Positions 1 through 5,150 of a stretch of 5,150 nucleotides of DNA are shown piece after piece. Source of the stretch: Hyphomicrobiales bacterium (GTDB taxonomy: Bacteria; Pseudomonadota; Alphaproteobacteria; Rhizobiales; Aestuariivirgaceae); contig PLXI01000081.1 in assembly GCA_003151375.1 (NCBI GenBank), forward strand, positions 1 through 5,150, read 5' to 3'. The notes under the pieces were generated by a model that saw only the letters and a list, made by a program, of their open reading frames with translations, had not been told where the DNA came from and did not search any database. The first letter of the stretch is position 1, and each line of letters opens with the position of its first letter. The position numbers were made by a program, and so were the translations under genes.

Positions 1-1
1 G

Positions 2-1351
2 ACCGAATTCGGCGGCGAGCCGAACGCCCATGTGTCGCTCGTCGATGCCGCCATGCCGGGCATGTTGCCGGTGATCAACGAATTTTGTGTGGAACAAGCT
101 GTGCGCACTGGCCTTGGCCTCAAAGCGCAGATCAATGAAATCTCTGTCTTTGATCGTAAGAATTATTTCTATCCTGACCTGCCGCAGGGCTATCAGATTT
201 CACAATATAAGCAGCCCATCGTCGGTGAAGGCAAAGTTGCCATTGATCTCGATGATGGCAAATCCATCGACATCGGTATTGAGCGCCTGCACTTAGAGCA
301 AGACGCTGGCAAAAGCCTGCATGACCAGCACCCCGCCTCGACCTATGTTGATCTCAATCGTTCAGGCTGTGCGCTCATGGAAATTGTCTCGAAGCCAGAC
401 TTGCGCTCGGCCGATGAGGCCAAGGCCTATGTCACCAAGCTGCGCCAGATTATGCGCTATCTCGGAACTTGCGATGGCAATATGGAGCAGGGCAGTTTGC
501 GTGCGGACGTGAATGTGTCAGTGCGCAAGCCCGGGGATGTTTTCGGCACACGCTGTGAAATTAAAAACGTAAACTCTATCCGCTTCATGGGTCAGGCGAT
601 TGAGTATGAATCGCGCCGTCAAATCGGCATTCTCGAAGATGGCGGCACGATCGATCAGGAAACGAGGCTCTATGACGCCAAGAAGGGCGAGACCCGCTCA
701 ATGCGCTCTAAGGAAGAAGCGCATGATTATCGCTATTTTCCCGATCCGGATCTATTGCCGCTGAGGCTTGATCCAAAAAACATTGCGTCGATCAAAGCCT
801 CACTGCCGGAATTGCCGGATGATAAAAAGACGCGCTTCATGAGCGCCTATGGTCTTGCTGCCTATGATGCCTCAGTGCTCATCATGGAGCAGAATTCTGC
901 TGCTTATTTTGAGGATGTGGCCAAAGGTCGTGATGGCAAGATTGCCGCCAATTGGGTGATCAATGAACTCTTCGGGCGCCTGAACAAAGAGGGCAAAACT
1001 GTTGAAACTTCTCCGGTGTCTGCCAAACAGCTTGGCGGTTTGGTTGACCTCATCTCCGAGGGAACAGTCAATGGTAAAACTGCCAAGGATGTTTTTGAGA
1101 TACTATGGACAGAAGGTGGCGACCCGGCAGAAATTGTCCAAGCCAGGGGCCTGGTTCAGGTCACTGATATGGGTGCGATTGAAAAAGCCGTTGATGAGAT
1201 CATTGCCGCCAACCCCGACAAAGTGGCCGCCGTTCTGGCTAAACCCTCCATGCTTGGCTGGTTTGTCGGACAAGTGATGAAAACTACAGGTGGCAAAGCC
1301 AACCCCCAAGCGGTGAATGACTTGCTCAAGAAAAAGCTAAACATAACATAG
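2..1351 (+). CDS. gatB: Asp-tRNA(Asn)/Glu-tRNA(Gln) amidotransferase subunit B (5' end missing)
   Basis: GatB is the tRNA-binding, kinase-like subunit of the cytoplasmic GatCAB complex. It activates the side-chain carboxylate of Glu-tRNA(Gln) or Asp-tRNA(Asn) with ATP, so that ammonia released by GatA can amidate it. The reading frame is open from base 2 with no start, and 449 residues are visible. GatB is usually about 475-500 residues, so roughly 30-50 N-terminal residues lie off the left edge. The GTG at 32 is an internal Val, because the preceding TEFGGEPNAH already matches the family. Recognisable blocks are VSLVDAAMPGMLPVIN, YFYPDLPQGYQISQ, HLEQDAGKS (about bases 290-316), VDLNRSGCALMEIVS, GSLRADVNVSVR, EIKNVNSIRF and HDYRYFPDPDLLPL. 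The C-terminal YqeY-like helical tail runs from about base 910 to the stop. No frameshift or missing motif is seen. Most alphaproteobacteria lack glutaminyl-tRNA synthetase, so the Gln role is likely; that is family knowledge. gatA and gatC would be sought upstream, outside the window. Confidence 0.97.
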   Translation, partial: TEFGGEPNAHVSLVDAAMPGMLPVINEFCVEQAVRTGLGLKAQINEISVFDRKNYFYPDLPQGYQISQYKQPIVGEGKVAIDLDDGKSIDIGIERLHLEQDAGKSLHDQHPASTYVDLNRSGCALMEIVSKPDLRSADEAKAYVTKLRQIMRYLGTCDGNMEQGSLRADVNVSVRKPGDVFGTRCEIKNVNSIRFMGQAIEYESRRQIGILEDGGTIDQETRLYDAKKGETRSMRSKEEAHDYRYFPDPDLLPLRLDPKNIASIKASLPELPDDKKTRFMSAYGLAAYDASVLIMEQNSAAYFEDVAKGRDGKIAANWVINELFGRLNKEGKTVETSPVSAKQLGGLVDLISEGTVNGKTAKDVFEILWTEGGDPAEIVQARGLVQVTDMGAIEKAVDEIIAANPDKVAAVLAKPSMLGWFVGQVMKTTGGKANPQAVNDLLKKKLNIT

Positions 1352-1408
1352 AGTTATCAATTGTTAATGATGTCTTAACGGATATTTCCCTTTTCTGAAA
1401 ACATGCGC

Positions 1409-1439
1409 TATAGTCCGTGTGCTGATAATCAGCATACGG
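1409..1439 (+). promoter_or_regulatory. Candidate -10 box followed by a 25-base dyad upstream of the GST gene
   Basis: TATAGT at 1409-1414 resembles a sigma-70 -10 hexamer. I see no convincing -35 at the proper distance: 1386-1391 reads ttccct. Directly after it, 1415-1439 is a dyad with 12-base arms ccgtgtgctgat and atcagcatacgg around one central A. Eleven of the twelve positions pair, and the remaining one is G opposite T. With a one-base centre this reads more easily as a DNA operator for a dimeric regulator at the transcription start than as an RNA hairpin. No T-run follows, so it is not a standard terminator for gatB. That it controls the 1477 gene is inferred from position only. Confidence 0.4.
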
Positions 1440-1476
1440 TCTAATTGGCCGCAAAAAGAAGTGGGAGAGGCTCAAA

Positions 1477-2241
1477 ATGGCGGTCAAGCCAAAACGGGCA
1501 AAGTCAAAAGTGTCTGGGCGGAGCAAGCAGCCCGCAAAAAAAGCAGCAACTGGCAAATCAGCCGTCAAGAAAGCCGCCGTTAAGAAAGAACGCGGGCCCT
1601 CAAGCCAAGAGCGCCAACGCTTTACGCTCTATGGTTTTGCCACATCTGGTCCAACTTATACGGCAGCTTTGGGGCTATCTTTGATGCGCCATCCATTCTC
1701 GTATATTCACGTGAACTTGCGTGAAGGTGCTCATAAGCAGGCCGATTATTTGGTGAAAAACCGTTATGGTCAGGTGCCTGCTTTGCGCGACGGTCAGCTT
1801 TATGTGGTGCAATCGGCTGCAATCTTGATGCATTTGGCAGACAGCCTTGACAAATTCACTTCTAAAACACCAACCGAAAAGAACCGCATTCGCGAATGGC
1901 TGTTCTGGCAATGGGACAAACTTTCGGTTCCGGTGTTTCGCTTACGCGCACGGGTGCGTGGTGCGCGCCAGTTCGGTGAAGAAATGCGCGTTCTATATGA
2001 CACCGAGGCAAAAGCAGCCTTGGCTGTGCTGGAGCAGGAACTCACTAAATCTGAGTGGGTTGTGGGTAAGAAACCTACGATCGCCGACATTGGCATTTAC
2101 GGGGTTCTGCGTTATGCACCCGAAGCCAATATCGATCTATCGCATTATCCGCATGTGGTGGCCTGGAAGAAGCATTTTGAAGAGCTGCCGGGGTTTGCTA
2201 CACCCGAAGAACTCCTGCCACTGGAGAGCAGGTTGATCTGA
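1477..2241 (+). CDS. Glutathione S-transferase family protein with Lys/Ala-rich N-terminal tail
   Basis: This is a 254-residue protein with the two-domain cytosolic GST fold, presumably conjugating glutathione to electrophiles or acting as a thiol-dependent reductase; the substrate cannot be told. The thioredoxin-like half begins near residue 48 (RFTLYGFATSG), where S57 sits at the usual catalytic Ser/Cys position. The cis-proline motif is QVPAL (P101), followed by the gamma-glutamyl-binding QSAAI (112-116; the family usually has ESxAI). The helical half has W144 and W146, the TIADIGIYG N-capping segment (201-209, T201 and D204) and the terminal LPGF. Residues 1-40 are unusual: 12 Lys and 3 Arg against one acidic residue, rich in Ala and without a hydrophobic core, so not a signal peptide. 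ATG 1477 is chosen because GGGAGAGG at 1463-1470 lies 6 bases upstream. The only other in-frame start before the fold is the GTG at residue 12. Fifteen bases separate it from the next gene, suggesting one transcript. GST fold is near certain; function is not. Confidence 0.9.
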   Translation: MAVKPKRAKSKVSGRSKQPAKKAATGKSAVKKAAVKKERGPSSQERQRFTLYGFATSGPTYTAALGLSLMRHPFSYIHVNLREGAHKQADYLVKNRYGQVPALRDGQLYVVQSAAILMHLADSLDKFTSKTPTEKNRIREWLFWQWDKLSVPVFRLRARVRGARQFGEEMRVLYDTEAKAALAVLEQELTKSEWVVGKKPTIADIGIYGVLRYAPEANIDLSHYPHVVAWKKHFEELPGFATPEELLPLESRLI

Positions 2242-2247
2242 TAGGTT

Positions 2248-2251
2248 AGGG
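2248..2251 (+). promoter_or_regulatory. AGGG ribosome binding site supporting a TTG start
   Basis: AGGG lies 5 bases before the TTG at 2257, with a second AGG at 2243-2245. An in-frame TAG at 2242-2244 closes the frame upstream. The possible starts are therefore TTG 2257, TTG 2266 and ATG 2305. Only 2257 has a well spaced purine box. ATG 2305 has just GGGG about 14 bases upstream. The choice is moderate, not firm. Confidence 0.5.
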
Positions 2252-2256
2252 TTTCT

Positions 2257-3252
2257 TTGCCAAAATTGATTTCGGATGATCTTCGTTGGGGTACTGGCGA
2301 ACCAATGCGCCCGCCCGCGCCAAAACGCCTGCGGCGTGATTGGAGCGGAGCGCTGGTGGGGCTTTGCCTTGGCCTAGCAGGACTAGCGCTAACTCGACTT
2401 GGTTGGTTGCGCATTCAGCTGGATGTATTTTCTGCTTTTACAATTCAAGCGGCGATATTGGCTCTGGCATCTTTCCTCGGGCTCTTGCTGCCACGGTTTA
2501 AAACATTGGCTGCTTCGGTTCTATTCGTCCTGGGTATCGTGGCCTATGGGCTTTGGCCCGCGTTGCCAGTGGCTGCAGATGGTGCAGCGCCTGAAGGCGC
2601 AAAGCGCATCAGGATTGCCACCTTTAACATTGATGACGAAGATGGTCATGCAGCACCACGCCTTGCCAGCATTGAAAAGCTTGATGCAGATATTATCGTT
2701 TTAACCGAATATGATAGCAGTGATTCTGATTTCGCCTCAGGCATTGCCAAACTCTACCCACATCTTTTGACTTGTGATCAGTCAACTGGATGTGACGTGG
2801 CCATTGCATCGCGTTATCCACTTGCGCGTCAGGATGGTTATTCAGGCATCCAAGGCCCCAGTGTTGTCGCCGCGCGGTTGGGGCCTGATTATGCCAATTT
2901 ACTTGTCGTGGGCGTGCATACGTCACACGTCCCCAATACAACGCTTCAGTTCGAAGAACTTTCGGCTTTGTCAAAACGTTTGGGGACTGAGCAAGGGCCG
3001 ATGATTGTAACAGGCGATTTTAATGCCACAAGCCAGTCTCGCCTCGTGCAAGATTTTGGCAAAAGCCTTGATCTTACGCAAACCGCGATGCTGCCAACTT
3101 TTCCAGCATACTTTGGATTGCCGCAACTGGCTATTGATCAGATGATGGTGAGTTCTGGCATTGTTAAATTAGGCCCGCAAACTGGCGGTTCTGCCGCTGG
3201 TTCTGATCACATTCCCATTGCCCGCAGCTTTGCGATACCAACTTCACGTTAG
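2257..3252 (+). CDS. Membrane-anchored endonuclease/exonuclease/phosphatase (EEP) family protein
   Basis: This is a 331-residue protein with a basic N-terminus (KRLRRD, 23-28) and three hydrophobic segments at about 30-46, 57-78 and 83-100. A metal-dependent phosphoesterase domain of the DNase I/exonuclease III/inositol-phosphatase fold follows from about 116. The full set of EEP motifs is visible: TFNI with N124, DIIVLTEYD with metal ligand E151, VGVHTSH with H221, GDFNA with D254 and N256, IDQ with D294, and GSDHIPI with D317 and catalytic H318. An active hydrolase is therefore likely, but members cut DNA, RNA, phospholipids or phosphoinositides and the substrate cannot be chosen here. Positive charges before segment 1 and between segments 2 and 3 suggest N-in, placing the catalytic domain in the periplasm; this is inference. 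The TTG start is supported by AGGG; ATG 2305 would remove 16 residues and no domain. It follows the GST gene by 15 bases and is probably co-transcribed with it. No clear terminator follows the stop. Confidence 0.87.
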   Translation: MPKLISDDLRWGTGEPMRPPAPKRLRRDWSGALVGLCLGLAGLALTRLGWLRIQLDVFSAFTIQAAILALASFLGLLLPRFKTLAASVLFVLGIVAYGLWPALPVAADGAAPEGAKRIRIATFNIDDEDGHAAPRLASIEKLDADIIVLTEYDSSDSDFASGIAKLYPHLLTCDQSTGCDVAIASRYPLARQDGYSGIQGPSVVAARLGPDYANLLVVGVHTSHVPNTTLQFEELSALSKRLGTEQGPMIVTGDFNATSQSRLVQDFGKSLDLTQTAMLPTFPAYFGLPQLAIDQMMVSSGIVKLGPQTGGSAAGSDHIPIARSFAIPTSR

Positions 3253-3289
3253 ATCTTTTAAGCGCGGGCTTCTGCAGGAATTGAGCGGT

Positions 3290-3562
3290 CTAGTAATTGA
3301 GATCGGGAGAAATGCCGTCAGAATTACGGTCATTGGAAAAAGCACTGGTGCGCGCATCAAATTGCTTGGCGTGTAATTGGCGCTGATAAATTTCGGTTTC
3401 GTAAATGTCTGCGCGAGCAATGGCCGCGCGGTCCGCTGCTGAAAGATCCGATAACCCGATATTCGCTGAGGAATAGCCCATGCCCGAGGGCAAGAACGTG
3501 TCAAAAGCATAGGCAGGTGAAACACCCGCCAAAATTACCGCAACAAAAGCCAATGTACGCAT
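3290..3562 (-). CDS. Small secreted or periplasmic protein of unknown function
   Basis: This encodes 90 residues that I do not recognise. Residues 1-19 form a classical Sec signal peptide: MR, then the hydrophobic TLAFVAVILAGV, then SPAYA with an Ala-x-Ala cleavage site before F20. No lipobox cysteine is present, and the mature part of about 71 residues has no Cys, so it should be soluble in the periplasm or exported. Residues 38-70 (from SDLSAADRAAIAR to QLHAKQFDA) are charged, probably helical. The tail contains D78-R-N80-S-D82-G83, a DxNxDG spacing like the first half of calcium loops; the rest of an EF-hand is not matched (N at position 12). The frame is open upstream to 3679, but those residues look untranslated. 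ATG at 3562 is taken because it starts the signal peptide and has a GGAG 6 bases upstream. The gene converges on the EEP gene with a 37-base gap and is divergent from tRNA-Ser. Confidence 0.77.
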   Translation of the reverse strand: MRTLAFVAVILAGVSPAYAFDTFLPSGMGYSSANIGLSDLSAADRAAIARADIYETEIYQRQLHAKQFDARTSAFSNDRNSDGISPDLNY

Positions 3563-3568
3563 TTTCAA

Positions 3569-3572
3569 CTCC
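3569..3572 (-). promoter_or_regulatory. GGAG ribosome binding site that fixes the start at 3562
   Basis: On the minus strand GGAG is followed by TTGAAA and then ATG, a normal 6-base spacing. It decides between the signal-peptide Met at 3562 and the longer open frame beginning at 3679. Confidence 0.7.
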
Positions 3573-3708
3573 ACACTCAGATACCCAATAAACCAATTAT
3601 TCGCCAAATACACGAAGAATCCGTTAAGTAAGTTTGGTGGGCAGAGGTGATTTAATTTTGCCTCTCGTGGCGCTTGCAAGTGAAACCAAATCGGGGCAAA
3701 GAGCCCTC

Positions 3709-3726
3709 ATTCCCGGTGACGGGGAT
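3709..3726 (+). other. Hairpin in the tRNA-Ser 5' leader
   Basis: ATTCCCG (3709-3715) pairs with CGGGGAT (3720-3726) through seven pairs, one of them U-G. They close a GUGA tetraloop of the GNRA class (3716-3719). It ends two bases before the mature tRNA 5' end, next to the RNase P cleavage site. Whether it is transcribed depends on an unproven start near 3709. Confidence 0.4.
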
Positions 3727-3728
3727 AT

Positions 3729-3820
3729 GGAAACGTGGCCGAGTGGCTGAAGGCAACGGTTTGCTAAATCGTCATACGCTGTAAGGCGTATCAAGGGTTC
3801 GAATCCCTTCGTTTCCGCCA
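3729..3820 (+). tRNA. tRNA-Ser(GCT)
   Basis: This is a complete class II tRNA of 92 bases including an encoded CCA (3818-3820). It reads the AGC/AGU serine codons. The acceptor stem GGAAACG (3729-3735) pairs perfectly with CGTTTCC (3810-3816), and the discriminator is G3817, as usual for serine tRNAs. The D stem is GCC/GGC (3738-3740 with 3752-3754). The anticodon stem ACGGT/ATCGT (one G-U pair) closes the loop TTGCTAA with anticodon GCT at 3763-3765. The long variable arm ATACGC/GCGTAT (3774-3779 with 3786-3791) is the serine hallmark. The T arm is AAGGG, TTCGAAT, CCCTT (3793-3809). No mismatch suggests decay. Confidence 0.98.
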
Positions 3821-3867
3821 TTTTATGTTAACTCGTTGCTGAATTAGCTCGTTATTTATAAAATGGC
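3817..3867 (+). repeat. 10-base inverted repeat spanning the tRNA 3' end
   Basis: GCCATTTTAT (3817-3826) and ATAAAATGGC (3858-3867) are perfect inverted copies separated by 31 bases. The left arm starts with the discriminator base and CCA of tRNA-Ser. There is no T-run after the right arm and the loop is long, so it is not a standard intrinsic terminator. It may be chance, a transcript-end structure, or a relic at the tRNA end; the sequence does not decide. Confidence 0.45.
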
Positions 3868-4087
3868 AGGGTAGCGCGCATGCAAATAATCTCGTGTTTA
3901 AATTATTCCAATTAGAGAAAATCCTGTTGAGTGACTGCAAAGCTTGCAGTTGAGTAAGCGAGTGGACATAACTGGGTTGACTATCTCGTAGTCGTGCCGC
4001 AAATTACGAACCATAGCGATTGATGAAGTGATCTGGATGCCTGTCCGGCTCTGTGCTTTTATTTAATTTCGGGGCGGTTTGAGGATT
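3868..4087 (+). promoter_or_regulatory. Upstream region of the efflux operon: palindrome, GTTGAGT repeats, candidate promoter
   Basis: No coding sequence is seen here. At 3934-3950 a palindrome has perfect 7-base arms ACTGCAA and TTGCAGT around AGC. The direct repeats GTTGAGT at 3926-3932 and 3949-3955 flank or overlap it. TTGACT at 3977-3982 is a good -35. With an 18-base spacer the -10 would be AAATTA (4001-4006), which is weak. A short dyad GACTA/TAGTC (3979-3983 with 3989-3993) overlaps this -35. Efflux operons of this class are often repressed by TetR- or LysR-type proteins, so an operator here is plausible, but no regulator gene is in the window. Confidence 0.4.
4081..4085 (+). promoter_or_regulatory. 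GAGGA ribosome binding site with unusually short spacing
   Basis: GAGGA is only 2 bases from ATG 4088, shorter than the usual 5-9. An in-frame TTG at 4079 with CGGGG upstream (4070-4074) and an ATG at 4112 without any purine box are the alternatives. ATG 4088 remains the best choice because it gives a short basic tail before the membrane anchor. Confidence 0.45.
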
Positions 4088-5150
4088 ATGGCAAAACAAC
4101 AAAATAGCGAAATGACTCTGCCTCCGACGCAGAACGTGGCACCGAAGCGCAAGCCACGCACTTGGTTACGGTTCCTGATCATGCTGGTGCTGGTCGTCGT
4201 CCTCATTGCCGCCATTGCCTTTGGGTTTTATCGCCACATTCAGACGCTGATCGCTTCCGCACCGAAGCCCACGCCTGCTACCGTCTCCACGATGGTCGCT
4301 GATGTCAGCGATTGGCAGCCGCAGATTACTTCGGTGGGCAGCCTGGCTGCCGTTCAAGGTGTGGATGTCGCAACCCAAGTCGCTGGTGTTGTGAGTGACA
4401 TTCCGGTGAAGTCCGGAGGCACGGTCAAGACCAATGATGAACTCGTGCAGCTCAATATCGATCCGGACAAAGCACAATTGGTGTCACTGCAGGCGGCCGC
4501 CGATCTTTCAACCAAAACTCTGAAGCGCGACACTGACCTGCTGGCCACCAAGACCACCAGCCAGTCCGTAGTTGATGCTGATGCCGCTGACCTCGCGAGC
4601 AAGAACGCGCTCGTGGCACAGGCGCAGGCCTTGATCGAACAGAAAACACTGAAGGCACCCTTTGCCGGAGACCTTGGCATTGTGCAGGTCAATCTCGGCC
4701 AATATCTGTCGCCGGGCACGGTGATTGTGACAATTCAGGACCTGTCGGAAATGAATGCTGATTTCCTCGTGCCGCAAGACAAGATCGGCTCGCTGACTGC
4801 GGGCCTGCCGGTTACAGTGACCTTGACGAATTCAGACAAGTCCTTCCCCGGCAAGATCACCGCGGTCACACCGAAGATTGACACTTCGACGCGTAACGTC
4901 ACCGTGCGTGCCACCATTGCTAATCCAGAAAAACAGCTAATCCCTGGCATGTTTGTAACAGTAGCAGTCGATGTCGGCCAGCCGCAGCAACTGCTCACTT
5001 TGCCGGTTTCAGCAATCACCTACAATTCCTATGGTGCTACAGTCTTTGTGGCAGACAAGAATGACAAGGGCGACAAAATAGCCAAACAGGTGTTTGTAAC
5101 CACGGGCCAGACGCGTGGCGACCAGGTCGCCGTATTAAAGGGCATCGATA
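4088..5150 (+). CDS. RND efflux periplasmic adaptor (membrane fusion protein, HlyD/AcrA type), 3' end missing
   Basis: The frame stays open to the right edge, showing 354 residues; family members are usually about 370-420. Such adaptors link an inner-membrane RND pump to a TolC-like outer-membrane channel. A basic stretch (KRKPRTW, 20-26) precedes one hydrophobic segment (about 28-47) with no lipobox, so it is probably held by an uncleaved inner-membrane anchor with the rest periplasmic. The first lipoyl half lies near 82-125 (VATQVAGVVSDIPVKSGGTV). A short alpha-hairpin spans about 127-186, and the second lipoyl half about 187-217 (LKAPFAGDLGIV, GQYLSPGTVIVTI). The beta-barrel follows (ADFLVPQDKIGSL to VTVTL, ITAVTPKIDTSTRNVTVRA, LIPGMFVTV). 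The membrane-proximal domain begins about 315 (LPVSAI). Codons lean more to CTG, GTC, ACC and AAG than in the genes to the left, by eye. The pump gene is expected directly downstream. Drug or metal specificity cannot be read from an adaptor. Confidence 0.95.
   Translation, partial: MAKQQNSEMTLPPTQNVAPKRKPRTWLRFLIMLVLVVVLIAAIAFGFYRHIQTLIASAPKPTPATVSTMVADVSDWQPQITSVGSLAAVQGVDVATQVAGVVSDIPVKSGGTVKTNDELVQLNIDPDKAQLVSLQAAADLSTKTLKRDTDLLATKTTSQSVVDADAADLASKNALVAQAQALIEQKTLKAPFAGDLGIVQVNLGQYLSPGTVIVTIQDLSEMNADFLVPQDKIGSLTAGLPVTVTLTNSDKSFPGKITAVTPKIDTSTRNVTVRATIANPEKQLIPGMFVTVAVDVGQPQQLLTLPVSAITYNSYGATVFVADKNDKGDKIAKQVFVTTGQTRGDQVAVLKGID

Larger units (their letters stand above)
3563..3728. other. 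Divergent intergenic region between the small secreted gene and tRNA-Ser
   Basis: This 166-base stretch should hold both promoters. For the tRNA, TTGCAA at 3674-3679 (inside the palindrome CTTGCAAG, 3673-3680) is a possible -35. A 17-base spacer then leads to CAAAGA at 3697-3702, a poor -10. If real, transcription would begin near 3709, exactly where the leader hairpin starts. A weak stem AGAGG (3643-3647) with CCTCT (3661-3665) is also present. I see no convincing promoter for the minus-strand gene and no further coding sequence. Confidence 0.35.

Noticed and set aside
1359..1380. GTTAA/TTAAC stem after gatB as a terminator
   Set aside because: Five weak pairs with no G+C-rich stem and no T-run.
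3253..3289. Possible bidirectional terminator AAGCGCGGGCTT between the convergent genes
   Set aside because: Only about four reliable pairs form and neither strand has a proper T-run after the stem.
3563..3679. Longer form of the small secreted protein starting at 3679
   Set aside because: The extra 39 residues would place the signal peptide internally, while ATG 3562 has both a GGAG box and the proper signal-peptide start.
3624..3821. Minus-strand open frame of 65 residues beginning MAETKGFEP across the tRNA
   Set aside because: It is the antisense of tRNA-Ser. The KGFEP start is a well-known artefact of translating serine/leucine tRNA genes backwards.
3885..3907. AATAAT/ATTATT inverted repeat
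   Set aside because: Six A/T pairs in an A/T-rich stretch are not significant.
3832..3989. CTCGT occurring four times between the tRNA and the efflux gene
   Set aside because: Five-base words at irregular spacing (16, 43 and 94 bases) are expected by chance, and there is no repeat-spacer pattern.
4354..4719. 121-residue minus-strand open frame inside the efflux adaptor gene
   Set aside because: It is antisense to a well-conserved coding region, with no ribosome binding site noticed and no recognisable domain.

Overview
This window looks like an ordinary chromosomal stretch of an alphaproteobacterium, probably of the Hyphomicrobiales/Rhizobiales type. That placement rests on the closely alphaproteobacterial GatB sequence, the moderate G+C by eye, and the kinds of genes present. 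The genus cannot be named from the sequence alone. I find no transposase, integrase, CRISPR array, toxin-antitoxin pair or clear defence system.

Layout from left to right. Bases 2-1351 (+) are the 3' nine tenths of gatB, the amidotransferase subunit used to make Gln-tRNA(Gln) and/or Asn-tRNA(Asn). A 125-base gap holds a 25-base dyad just after a TATAGT box. Next comes a glutathione S-transferase-fold protein with a Lys/Ala-rich N-terminal tail (1477-2241, +). Fifteen bases later is a TTG-started, membrane-anchored endonuclease/exonuclease/phosphatase-family protein (2257-3252, +), so these two are probably one transcript. A small signal-peptide protein of unknown function (3290-3562, -) converges on it. 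Bases 3729-3820 (+) are a complete tRNA-Ser(GCT) with encoded CCA. After a 267-base non-coding stretch with several small inverted repeats and a candidate promoter, an RND-type periplasmic adaptor gene begins at 4088 (+) and runs off the right edge. Its inner-membrane pump partner is expected just downstream.

The genes form three unrelated units: translation (gatB and tRNA-Ser), a GST/membrane phosphoesterase pair of unknown purpose, and an efflux operon whose start is seen here. The items most worth a second look are the dyad at 1415-1439, the basic tail on the GST, the orphan secreted protein with a DxNxDG loop at its C-terminus, and the palindrome with flanking GTTGAGT repeats upstream of the efflux operon. 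None of these amounts to evidence for a new system.
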